Shown in pieces: positions 43,687 to 51,639 of a DNA stretch of 56,520 nt. Location of the stretch: positions 1 to 56,520 of the forward strand of contig OMZX01000005.1 of assembly GCA_900315665.1 (NCBI GenBank), given 5' to 3'. Each line of letters opens with the position of its first letter. The first letter of the stretch is position 1. The position numbers and the translations under genes were made by a program. The DNA comes from an uncultured Eubacteriales bacterium (lineage in GTDB: Bacteria; Bacillota; Clostridia; Lachnospirales; Lachnospiraceae). The notes beneath the pieces were generated by a model, which ran no database searches, was not told where the DNA came from, and saw only the letters and a list, made by a program, of their open reading frames with translations.

Positions 43687-46176
43687 CTATTTTTTAAACT
43701 TCACGATCGTCACGCCGTCTTCCCCTTCACCATACTCCCCGAGCCGGAAGGAGTCCACATATTTCAGCTTTTTAAGCTGCGTGTGCACTGCCTTTCTAAG
43801 CGCACCGGTACCGCGGCCATGCACGATCCGGACCTCCGGGATGTGAGAAAGATACGCATCATCGAGATATTTCTGAAGCTCCGGGATTGCCTCCATCGTC
43901 GTCTCACCGATGAGATTAATTTCCGGAGAAATTCCCATCGTTTTTTCCATTCGGATGTCCGCACCGGCCCGACGCCCGCCTTTCTTCGGCGATGACTTCT
44001 CCGCCGCAGTGGACAGCAGTGCCTCCTCGGTAAGTTCGATATCCCGCACCGAAACCTTCGTCCGGATGATACCGGCTGTGACGTACAGCATGCCCTTCTG
44101 ATCCGGCAGCGTCGAAACTGTCGCGTTCAGATTCATGGACGCCACATGTACAGTATCGCCGACATGCAGACTCTTTGCAGAAACCGGCTGTGACGGACCC
44201 TTCACCTTCTTGTTACCAGATAGACTTGCCTGCGTATCCCGTAGCTTCTTATTGAGTGTCGCGCGCGTCTGCTCTGCCGAAAGGATATCGGAGCCGCTCT
44301 TTTCCTGCTTCCGCATCTCCTTCACGATGCCGTCCGCCGTTTCCTTCGCATCGGCTAGAATCTGTGCAGCCTCCTCCCGTGCCTTCTGAAGAATCTTTTC
44401 CCGACCCTTCTCGACGCCACGCGAATTCTCCTGCGCGCGCCGCTTGTACTCGGCGATTTCCTCCTTATAGCGCTCAATTTCAGCACGCTCCCGCTCAACG
44501 GTGATCCGGCTCTCCTCGAGACTTGCGATCACATCCTCGAAGCGGACATCCTCCTTCTCGAGACGCTTCTTCGCATCATCGATGATATAGTCCGGAAGTC
44601 CGAGCTTCTTCGAAATAGCGAACGCGTTCGACTTGCCCGGCACACCGATGAGAAGCCGGTACGTCGGACTAAGCGTTGCCACATCAAACTCGCAGCTAGC
44701 ATTCTCGACACTCTCAGTCGACAGGGCATACACCTTGATCTCCGCATAATGGGTTGTGGCAATCGTACGTGTCTTCATGTTATGCAGGAAGTTTAGAATC
44801 GACATCGCTAGCGCCGCGCCCTCAGTCGGATCGGTCCCCGCACCGAGCTCATCGAAGAGACAGAGACTGTGAGAATCCGCCTCGCCTAAAATCCGCACCG
44901 TATTCGTCATATGCGCAGAAAACGTCGACAGATTCTGCTCGATCGACTGCTCATCACCGATATCCGCAAAGATTTCATCAAACACCGCAAGCTCCGAGCC
45001 TTCGGACGCGGGGATAAACATACCAGCCTGGCCCATCAGCTGGAAGAGGCCGACGGTTTTAAGGCACACCGTCTTACCACCGGTATTCGGTCCGGTGATG
45101 ATGAGCATCGTGAAGTCCCTTCCAAGATAGACACTGATCGGCACAACCCGCTTCGGATCAATCAAAGGATGCCGGCCATTTAAAATATTAATATAATATT
45201 TGTCGTTCAGAACCGGGCGGGTGGACCTGTAGGCATTGGCATAGGAGGCCTTTGCAAAGACGAAATCGAGCTGCGCGAGAATCGTGATATCCTGCTCGAT
45301 CGTGTCGACACAGGGCATCAGAGAGCCGGAAAGGGTATCGAGCACCTTCTGGATTTCCTTTTTTTCATCGTTCTCAAGCTCACGGATGTCATTGTTGAGC
45401 TTCACGATACTCATCGGTTCAATGAAGAGCGTCGAACCGGTCGCACTCTGGTCGTGCACCATACCGGGGAAGGAGGACTTGTACTCGGCCTTCACGGGGA
45501 GACAATACCGCCCGTCCCGCATCGTGATGACGGCGTCCTGCAGCTTGTCCCGCGACTGGTTGAGAATCTGGTTCAGCGACTGATGGATACGGTCCTCGAG
45601 AAGATGCTTCTTCTGCCGCACCTTGAGAAGCCCGGCGCTCGCGTCATCCGCGACCTCATCCTCCGAAAGGATACAGCGGGTGATCTCACGGTTGATGGCG
45701 CTCAGCGGATCCAGCGCACGGAAATATGGTGAAAGCGCATCATCCGCCTGCTCCTCTGCTGCCGGCTGCTGAGTGTTCTGCAGATTCTTCGTATAATGCT
45801 GACTCATGCGCACCGCCCGGGAGACGGGTGCCTTCGTTTTGTCCTTTTCGCTGTCCTTTGCGTAGTCCTTTGCGCGCTGCGCAACCGTAAGCACGGCGCT
45901 CACGGAAAGAAGCTCCGGGATCGAAAGACTGGATCCCAGACTAAGGCGCCGAAGCGTCGGATGCAGTTCCTTCACGCCATTAAAGGAAATCGTGCCGTAC
46001 ATACTGATCCGAAGAACCGCGGCGGCTGTTTCATCAAGATTTTTATTGATTAGAGAAATGTCCGAAGATGGAACAAGCGTCTCACAGAGCTTCTTCCCGG
46101 CCTGCGAGTTCGCGTACTGGGAAAGCGCGTCCCTGATCTTCAGAAATTCCAGTGTTTTTAGTGCTTTATCGTTCAT
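43687..46176 (-). CDS. mutS2: Endonuclease/ATPase MutS2
   Basis: The 829-residue product has a MutS core with Walker A TGPNTGGKT, LCLFDELGAGTDP (Walker B and D-loop) and a long coiled-coil stretch, then a C-terminal Smr domain (about 750-829) with VRIVHGRGTGALRKAVH. The first Smr motif reads INLIGETT rather than LDLRG, as seen in relatives. MutS2 acts on stalled or collided ribosomes and on branched DNA; the exact role here is not resolved. A hairpin and a promoter lie upstream on the minus strand. Confidence 0.9.
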   Translation of the reverse strand: MNDKALKTLEFLKIRDALSQYANSQAGKKLCETLVPSSDISLINKNLDETAAAVLRISMYGTISFNGVKELHPTLRRLSLGSSLSIPELLSVSAVLTVAQRAKDYAKDSEKDKTKAPVSRAVRMSQHYTKNLQNTQQPAAEEQADDALSPYFRALDPLSAINREITRCILSEDEVADDASAGLLKVRQKKHLLEDRIHQSLNQILNQSRDKLQDAVITMRDGRYCLPVKAEYKSSFPGMVHDQSATGSTLFIEPMSIVKLNNDIRELENDEKKEIQKVLDTLSGSLMPCVDTIEQDITILAQLDFVFAKASYANAYRSTRPVLNDKYYINILNGRHPLIDPKRVVPISVYLGRDFTMLIITGPNTGGKTVCLKTVGLFQLMGQAGMFIPASEGSELAVFDEIFADIGDEQSIEQNLSTFSAHMTNTVRILGEADSHSLCLFDELGAGTDPTEGAALAMSILNFLHNMKTRTIATTHYAEIKVYALSTESVENASCEFDVATLSPTYRLLIGVPGKSNAFAISKKLGLPDYIIDDAKKRLEKEDVRFEDVIASLEESRITVERERAEIERYKEEIAEYKRRAQENSRGVEKGREKILQKAREEAAQILADAKETADGIVKEMRKQEKSGSDILSAEQTRATLNKKLRDTQASLSGNKKVKGPSQPVSAKSLHVGDTVHVASMNLNATVSTLPDQKGMLYVTAGIIRTKVSVRDIELTEEALLSTAAEKSSPKKGGRRAGADIRMEKTMGISPEINLIGETTMEAIPELQKYLDDAYLSHIPEVRIVHGRGTGALRKAVHTQLKKLKYVDSFRLGEYGEGEDGVTIVKFKK

Positions 46177-46196
46177 GTATATTCCTTATTGTAATG

Positions 46197-46229
46197 CTGG
46201 ACTAGGGGCCGCTTCACGGCCCAGTCCAG
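46197..46229. repeat. Inverted repeat in the mutS2 leader
   Basis: CTGGACT-N3-GGCCG and its inverse (CGGCC-N1-AGTCCAG) form a 7+5 bp stem around CTTCA. The mutS2 promoter lies on its upstream side, so part of the outer arm would be outside the RNA; it may rather act as a DNA site. Confidence 0.45.
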
Positions 46230-46271
46230 TATATCATATTTGTTGCGGAGCTTGAAAGAGTTGTATATAAT
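46228..46271. promoter_or_regulatory. Overlapping divergent promoters
   Basis: On the minus strand TTCAAG (46256-46251), 17 bp and TATACT (46233-46228) would serve mutS2. On the plus strand TTGCGG (46243-46248), 17 bp and TATAAT (46266-46271) would serve the pseudo-HtrA gene. The two overlap, so they may compete. Confidence 0.5.
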
Positions 46272-46335
46272 GATGGGTGAATTGTGCTCTGGTTTCTTGT
46301 ATCGCATGACAGTATGAAGCGTGATGTAAACATAT

Positions 46336-47640
46336 ATGGCAGATAAGGATTTCATAAAGGAAAAGATCGTAGGACGTAATGCCGGCTGGAAGAAAAGCTT
46401 CCGGCATTATTTACGTGTTATGGTATCCGCACTGCTGTTTGGTGCTGTCGGCGCCGCGAGCTTCGCCTTTCTTGAACCTGTAATAGGGGATAAGCTTCAC
46501 ACGACAGAACCGGAGACCGTTGTCCTCACGACAGAGGAAATTCCAACAGAGACAGAACCGGAGACGACAGAGCCTGAGCCGACTGTGCCGGAAACAGAGT
46601 CTGTGCCGGAAACCGCAGCGGTCGACCGGGAAATGATCAATGAATACGTCGACGATGCCATGAAGCGGCATCCGGTCACCATCGATGATTTCAACAAGCT
46701 GAACAATGTTCTGAAGGGCGTCATCACGGATGCAGAGCAAGCCGTCGTCGAGGTGAAGACTGGTGATACGGCCGGCACAGATCTTTTCGGACAGCCGGTG
46801 CGCTCTGAAAAAAGTTATTCCGGCATGATCCTTGCGAAAACCTCGACAGAGCTTCTCATCCTGACCTCCAGTGAGGCAGCAGGCAGTGATCAGCTTTCTG
46901 TCATTTTCCAGCGTGAGAATGCTTACCCCGCGACACTTGAAGCGGTAGATTCGCGGGATGGCATCGCTGTGATCAGTGTACAGCACACGAATATGACGAA
47001 GCAGGATCTCGGCTCTGTAAAGTGCATCACAATCGGGAATTCCAGCATCCTCCAGCGCGGTGACATTGTGCTTTCCGTCGGTGCACCGGCTGGTGAGATT
47101 TATTCGGTGGCGGAGGGCAGTGTTTCTTCGGTAAGCTTTAATCAGCATACGGACGATTCCACGATGGAGAAGGTGCTTCTCCACATCGATGCAGAGCCTT
47201 CACAGGGTGCATTCCTTCTTAATACAAGTGGTGAGCTGGTCGGCTGGGCATCCGAGAAGATCGATGAAGCGCCGACAGGTTATCTTTATATGGCGGCTGT
47301 ATCCGATTATGTGGACAGACTTGAGGCGCTTTCAAACGGACAACCGTATCCATACCTTGGTATCGACTGTCAGGAGGTCAATGCCGAGATGAAGAGCCAT
47401 GGACTTCCGGATGGTCTGTTCATTCATGAATGTGTGGAGGGCTCCCCGTCCTACAACGCGGGTATGCAGAGTGGAGACATTATCACGGAGCTCGCGGATA
47501 CGGAGGTGAGGACCATGGCGGATTACAGGTCGGTTCTCAGGAAGCTTAAAGCTGGACAGGAAATCAAGGCTGTCGTCGAGAGACAGCGTGGTACGGAATA
47601 TGTCGAGGTTTCCTTTAATCTGACAGTGAAAGAGAGATAA
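46336..47640 (+). CDS. HtrA-like pseudoprotease with PDZ domain
   Basis: The 434-residue protein has a membrane segment near 28-50, a Thr/Glu/Pro-rich linker (about 55-95) and a domain that aligns with the trypsin-like fold of the HtrA at 20315. All three catalytic positions differ: the His of TNHHV is Glu (E180 in LTSSEA), the Asp of DADLAVI is Gly (DSRDGIAVI), and the Ser of GNSGG is Gln (Q290 in EPSQGAFLLN). A PDZ domain (about 335-430) is intact: YLGIDCQEV and LFIHECVEGSPSYNAGMQSGD. It should bind but not cleave, as a scaffold or regulator on the outer face. The yhaM-like gene follows 8 bp later. Confidence 0.75.
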   Translation: MADKDFIKEKIVGRNAGWKKSFRHYLRVMVSALLFGAVGAASFAFLEPVIGDKLHTTEPETVVLTTEEIPTETEPETTEPEPTVPETESVPETAAVDREMINEYVDDAMKRHPVTIDDFNKLNNVLKGVITDAEQAVVEVKTGDTAGTDLFGQPVRSEKSYSGMILAKTSTELLILTSSEAAGSDQLSVIFQRENAYPATLEAVDSRDGIAVISVQHTNMTKQDLGSVKCITIGNSSILQRGDIVLSVGAPAGEIYSVAEGSVSSVSFNQHTDDSTMEKVLLHIDAEPSQGAFLLNTSGELVGWASEKIDEAPTGYLYMAAVSDYVDRLEALSNGQPYPYLGIDCQEVNAEMKSHGLPDGLFIHECVEGSPSYNAGMQSGDIITELADTEVRTMADYRSVLRKLKAGQEIKAVVERQRGTEYVEVSFNLTVKER

Positions 47641-47648
47641 TACTATAT

Positions 47649-48656
47649 ATGGAAATGAATGCTTTTTTTAACCAGCAGGCGAAGACAGCCGGCATGCGCT
47701 ACATCGAGAGCTTTTATGACGGGCTTCGTGTGGCGGATACTTACCTTGTGAAGACGAAGAACCAGGCGGTTACGAAGAATGGTAAGGAGTATCTCAATGT
47801 TACCCTCCAGGACCGCACCGGTCAGGTTGATGCGAAGGTCTGGGAGCCGAACTCGCCGGGCATCGCGGAGTTTGATGTGCTGGATTATGTGTATGTCGAA
47901 GGCAATGTCACCGTGTATAATGGTACGAACCAGCTTTCGATTCAGCGCCTCCGGGTTGCGAAGGAAGGCTCTTATAATCCGGCGGATTATTTTCCGGTTT
48001 CTGCGCGTCCTGTCGAAGAGATGCAGCAGGAGCTTAAGGCCGATATCGCGAGCGTGAAAAATCCGTATCTTCATAGTGTGCTTCAGAAGATTTTCGTAGA
48101 TGATACCGCCTTTTATGAGGAGTTCTGTAAGCATAGTGCAGCGAAGTCAGTGCATCACGGCTTTGTTGGCGGCCTTCTCGAGCATACACTGTCTGTGACA
48201 GCCATATGCGATTACTTTTCGAAGCATTATCCGGATCTCAAGCGGGATCTTCTGATCACAGCGGCGCTCTGCCACGATATCGGGAAGGTGACGGAACTCA
48301 CATCGTTTCCGCGGAATGACTACAGCGACGAAGGACAGTTGATTGGTCACATCGTGATCGGGTATCAGAAGGTGATGAACACGATCGATACGATTCCGGA
48401 TTTCCCGAAGACGCTTGCAGCGGAGCTAGGGCACTGTATCCTCGCGCATCACGGAGAGCTTGAGTACGGTTCCCCGAAGAAGCCGGCGCTCATGGAGGCG
48501 ATGGCACTGTCCTTTGCGGACAATGTCGATGCAAAGCTTGAGACCATGCGGGAGGCGCTGCACCAGGCGGACAATGCTGGCAAGGGCAGCGATAATGGCG
48601 GCTGGATCGGCTTTAATAAGCTGATTGATTCGAACCTCCGAAGGACGAGCGATTAA
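47649..48656 (+). CDS. 3'-5' exoribonuclease YhaM-like
   Basis: The 335-residue product has an OB-fold in the N-terminus (EYLNVTLQDRTGQVDAKVWE) and an HD domain with HHGFVGGLLEHTLSV, ALCHDIGK and ILAHHGELEYG. All metal-binding His and Asp residues are present. It trims RNA from the 3' end. A further Met lies two codons downstream of the start. It starts 8 bp after the pseudo-HtrA stop, so they are likely co-transcribed. Confidence 0.85.
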   Translation: MEMNAFFNQQAKTAGMRYIESFYDGLRVADTYLVKTKNQAVTKNGKEYLNVTLQDRTGQVDAKVWEPNSPGIAEFDVLDYVYVEGNVTVYNGTNQLSIQRLRVAKEGSYNPADYFPVSARPVEEMQQELKADIASVKNPYLHSVLQKIFVDDTAFYEEFCKHSAAKSVHHGFVGGLLEHTLSVTAICDYFSKHYPDLKRDLLITAALCHDIGKVTELTSFPRNDYSDEGQLIGHIVIGYQKVMNTIDTIPDFPKTLAAELGHCILAHHGELEYGSPKKPALMEAMALSFADNVDAKLETMREALHQADNAGKGSDNGGWIGFNKLIDSNLRRTSD

Positions 48657-48752
48657 GCATAATTTATAAGTTTTGAAACATACGCCGATAGGAATGGTAG
48701 ATAGTGCTTTTAGGCACTAAAGTAGTAGTTGGTCCGGGGAAGGGGGCTTTTG

Positions 48753-50387
48753 ATGGATGTTTCTCGTTACAATGAAGACGTACAGAAAAAGATAGCCAAT
48801 CTCGAAAGCTATAAAAATGAATCCTACGGGGCTACTATGCGTCTTGCGGAGGAACTCATCACCATCGCAAACCGACGGAATGATACCGGGCTCCGGGGCT
48901 TATGCTACTACTATCTCGGCCGATATTATTCGAATCTTCGTAAGGGCTCGGATGCGGTCCGCTATCTTCGGAAGGCCATCAAGGACTGCGACGAGGGGAA
49001 GAACATGGACGAATATTGTCGGGCCATGAGCCTCCTCGGGATGACGTTTGTACGGCAGGGAAATTATCCAAGCGCGATGCAGGTCTACACCAGCCTTCTT
49101 TCGACGACGGAGAAGGTTGAACAGCCGAAGATCCAGATTCGAAGCTACATGGATGTGGCTGAAATCTGCTATAACATCAAAAATTTCGAGCAGGCGCTCC
49201 GCTTCGAGCTGGCTGCAGACAGAATCTTCTATAAGATTATGCGGATGGATATCTTTCCATCCTATTACGCAAGACATCTTGAGATCCTTCTTCGAACCCA
49301 TGTGAAGCTTGGCGATTCTACAAACGCCAATGATATTCTCGGGCAGCTGGATAAATTCGCACAGGATAATTCCGGGCAGAATCTAGAACCGTTTGTTTCT
49401 ATTGCGCATATCATCTGGGCGAATTTCACGTCGAATCACAAGTGGGACGATGTGTATTACAATCGTCTGATCGAGTTTTTCCGCGGACAGACCTTCACCG
49501 GCTACTATCAGTTTGAGTTTGTCTATACCTTCGAAGCGTTGTCAAAGGAGGACAAGTTTGAGAATGCCTTCCGGGTATTGCTCTCGAAGCTGGATCATTA
49601 TCTCGAATATACGGATCTATATGGCATGCGGCTGTCTGCCTGTGAGATTAAGCTGGAGTATTTCGAACGGAAGGGCGATCAGGACAAGATCCTCGAGCAG
49701 CTCAAGGAGTATCGTGAAGATGCCGGTGACATGATCACGCTGCAGAATGAAACGATGGGCTCTCTCATGGAGTCGAGTATCCTTAATTTCATGCAGGATA
49801 ATGTAAAGGAAATGGTAGAGCGGCATTCGGATTCGGATGAACTTACGGATCTTCCGAACCGGAAGGCCTATAACAATATGGCTGACCAGTTCTTCGAGAC
49901 TTGCCGCGGCGGCCGCAAGGATCTCGGTGTCGTGATGATCACCATCGATAATGTAAAGAAAATCAATGATGTCTACGGCTACACAATCGGCGACAGCTGC
50001 CTCATGGCGGTGGCGGATGTGCTCCGGAAATATAAGAGTGATTCTATCTATGTGGCGCGGTATGTCGGCGCAGAGTTTGTCATGCTGTTTGCGGGCTACT
50101 CCGATCAGGCTATTATGGATACGCTCCGGACGATCAATGACGAGGTTTTCATGCTGATCAGTCAGCGTGACCTCCCAGAGTTCACGCTCGCTGAGGGTAT
50201 CTGTGTGCATGTGCCGGAGCTTCTTAACAAGATCTGGGACTTCACGTCCGTCGCAGATCTTGCATTGATCCGTGCCCAGCGACTCGGCACCGGCCAGGCT
50301 CTTCTCGTCCGGCATACCACCGAACTTCAAAAGGCAGCCCCCGTTACCCTGAGCCAGGGCGGTCGGCTTTTCACAATCCAGAAATAA
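48753..50387 (+). CDS. TPR protein with a degenerate GGDEF domain
   Basis: ATG 48753 (AAGGGGG upstream) gives 544 residues. The N-terminal 330 residues are helical with TPR-like repeats (YYYLGRYYSNLRKGSDAVRYL, YCRAMSLLGMTFVRQGNYPSAM). The C-terminal domain starts LTDLPNRKAYN, followed by ITIDNVKKINDVYGYTIGD, both as in diguanylate cyclases. The active-site loop GGDEF reads VGAEF (V438 to F442), so cyclase activity is doubtful. It may bind GTP or c-di-GMP as a sensor. It is followed by the opp promoter region. Confidence 0.75.
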   Translation: MDVSRYNEDVQKKIANLESYKNESYGATMRLAEELITIANRRNDTGLRGLCYYYLGRYYSNLRKGSDAVRYLRKAIKDCDEGKNMDEYCRAMSLLGMTFVRQGNYPSAMQVYTSLLSTTEKVEQPKIQIRSYMDVAEICYNIKNFEQALRFELAADRIFYKIMRMDIFPSYYARHLEILLRTHVKLGDSTNANDILGQLDKFAQDNSGQNLEPFVSIAHIIWANFTSNHKWDDVYYNRLIEFFRGQTFTGYYQFEFVYTFEALSKEDKFENAFRVLLSKLDHYLEYTDLYGMRLSACEIKLEYFERKGDQDKILEQLKEYREDAGDMITLQNETMGSLMESSILNFMQDNVKEMVERHSDSDELTDLPNRKAYNNMADQFFETCRGGRKDLGVVMITIDNVKKINDVYGYTIGDSCLMAVADVLRKYKSDSIYVARYVGAEFVMLFAGYSDQAIMDTLRTINDEVFMLISQRDLPEFTLAEGICVHVPELLNKIWDFTSVADLALIRAQRLGTGQALLVRHTTELQKAAPVTLSQGGRLFTIQK

Positions 50388-50403
50388 TGTGACATTTTTC
50401 ACA
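50388..50403. promoter_or_regulatory. CRP/FNR-type binding site upstream of opp promoter
   Basis: TGTGA-CATTTT-TCACA is a perfect TGTGA-N6-TCACA palindrome, starting on the base after the GGDEF stop. Its centre lies 61.5 bp before the predicted opp start site, the classic distance for activation by CRP-type proteins. A short hairpin terminator for the GGDEF gene is an alternative reading. Confidence 0.5.
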
Positions 50404-50421
50404 AAATCATAGAACATTTTC

Positions 50422-50450
50422 TTGACAAGACATGTATTTTTTCCTAGACT
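50422..50450 (+). promoter_or_regulatory. Promoter of the opp operon
   Basis: TTGACA (50422-50427), a 17-bp spacer and TAGACT (50445-50450). Transcription should start near 50457, leaving a leader of about 260 nt. Confidence 0.7.
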
Positions 50451-50452
50451 AG

Positions 50453-50613
50453 AAAAGCTGTGTTGCCATAGAAAGTTGTTATGGCTGACATGACAGATAT
50501 GCAGGAAATTGTCACCTGTGCGTTGCTCCACGTCAGCTTTTTTAGAAGAATAGGTTATGGCGACATGATCGGAGTCCTGTTGCAATGGTGCGCAGAGCAC
50601 CATTGCTTTTTTT
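50453..50613 (+). ncRNA. Structured opp leader: candidate regulatory RNA with terminator
   Basis: A closing stem AAAAGCTG (50453-50460) / CAGCTTTT (50534-50541) encloses stems GCCATA/TATGGC (50465-50485), TGACA/TGTCA (50486-50514) and a weak GTG/CAC stem; a T-run follows it. The motif GTTATGGC[T]GACATGA occurs at 50478-50493 and again at 50554-50568, so TATGGC in the second copy could compete for GCCATA. A strong terminator, GCAATGGTGC/GCACCATTGC with seven T, follows (50582-50613). No known riboswitch class was recognised. Confidence 0.45.
50582..50613 (+). terminator. Intrinsic terminator within the opp leader
   Basis: GCAATGGTGC and GCACCATTGC pair perfectly (10 bp) around GCAGA, followed by TTTTTTT. 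It lies about 100 bp before oppB, so it must be read through or controlled for the operon to be expressed. Confidence 0.85.
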
Positions 50614-50715
50614 GTCCCTAAATGATTTAAGCCCTTAAAGTATTGAAGCAGGGTTTTACAGATGTTCACTGTGGGCGGACAGAACTCAAGAATTTGTTTT
50701 TACAGGAGATAAAAT

Positions 50716-51627
50716 ATGGCCAGGTATGTGGTAAAAAGAGTCATTCTTGCCGTGATCACCATGTTTCTTGTCTGCTTCATCACATTCTTTGCGATGAATG
50801 CGATCCCGGGTGGTCCTTTCAATGGAGAAAAGGCGAAGTCTCCGGCTGTCATGAAGGTCCTGAATGAACGTTACGGACTTGACAAGCCGGTAGGTGTGCA
50901 GTTCGTAAACTATATGAAGAACATTATGCATGGCGATTTTGGCGTTTCTCTTAAGAACGGTCGTGATATTGCAGAGACGATTCGGACGAGATTCGCTGTC
51001 TCTGCAAAGCTTGGTATCATGGCAATCATCGTCGCATTGATTTTCGGCGTTGTGCTCGGCTGTACCGCTGCGCTTAACCGTAATAAATGGCAGGATCATC
51101 TGATCATTTTCTTTGTGACGCTATTTACAGCCATGCCATCCTTCGTGATGGCATCCTTCCTGCTTTTGATTTTCTGTATCCAGCTGAAGATTGTTCCGGT
51201 ATGGAGTACGGCAAATCCGAGCTATGTTCTCCCGGTGATTGCATTGTCCTTATCCCCGATGGCGAATATCACACGTCTTACGAAGACTTCGATGCTCGAT
51301 GCGCTCGGACAGGATTATGTCCGCACGGCAAAGGCAAAGGGCGTTAAGCCGGTGAAGGTCATCTTCGTACATACCCTTCGTAACGCGCTGATTCCGGTTA
51401 TTACCTATGTCGGCCCGCTGACGGCGGCGATTCTGACCGGTTCCCTCGTCGTAGAGAATATCTTTACGATCGGCGGACTCGGTTCTGCGTTTGTTGATTC
51501 CATCACGAATCGTGACTATACGCTCATCATGGGTGTGACCATCTTCCTTGCGATGATCATGATCATCATGAATCTCGTGAGTGACCTTGTATATAAGCTT
51601 GTTGATCCTCGGATCAGACTTGAGTAA
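50716..51627 (+). CDS. oppB: Oligopeptide ABC transporter permease (OppB/DppB type)
   Basis: CAGGAGAT lies 5 bp before the ATG. The 303-residue product has six membrane segments. It begins MARYVVKRVILAVITM, with the conserved NPGGPF-like loop (AIPGGPFNGEKA) and the EAA loop DYVRTAKAKGVKPVKVIFVHTLRNALIPVI that contacts the ATPases. Oligopeptide or dipeptide use cannot be distinguished. It starts the operon after a leader of about 260 nt. Confidence 0.9.
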   Translation: MARYVVKRVILAVITMFLVCFITFFAMNAIPGGPFNGEKAKSPAVMKVLNERYGLDKPVGVQFVNYMKNIMHGDFGVSLKNGRDIAETIRTRFAVSAKLGIMAIIVALIFGVVLGCTAALNRNKWQDHLIIFFVTLFTAMPSFVMASFLLLIFCIQLKIVPVWSTANPSYVLPVIALSLSPMANITRLTKTSMLDALGQDYVRTAKAKGVKPVKVIFVHTLRNALIPVITYVGPLTAAILTGSLVVENIFTIGGLGSAFVDSITNRDYTLIMGVTIFLAMIMIIMNLVSDLVYKLVDPRIRLE

Positions 51628-51639
51628 GGAGACTTAGAA

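Noticed and set aside
48657-48752. Possible c-di-GMP riboswitch before the GGDEF gene
   Set aside because: Only a weak AGTGC/GCACT hairpin is present, with none of the conserved aptamer bases.
50453-50543. 6S RNA or SRP RNA in the opp leader
   Set aside because: The size and conserved motifs of both RNAs are missing; it is kept only as an unassigned structured leader.
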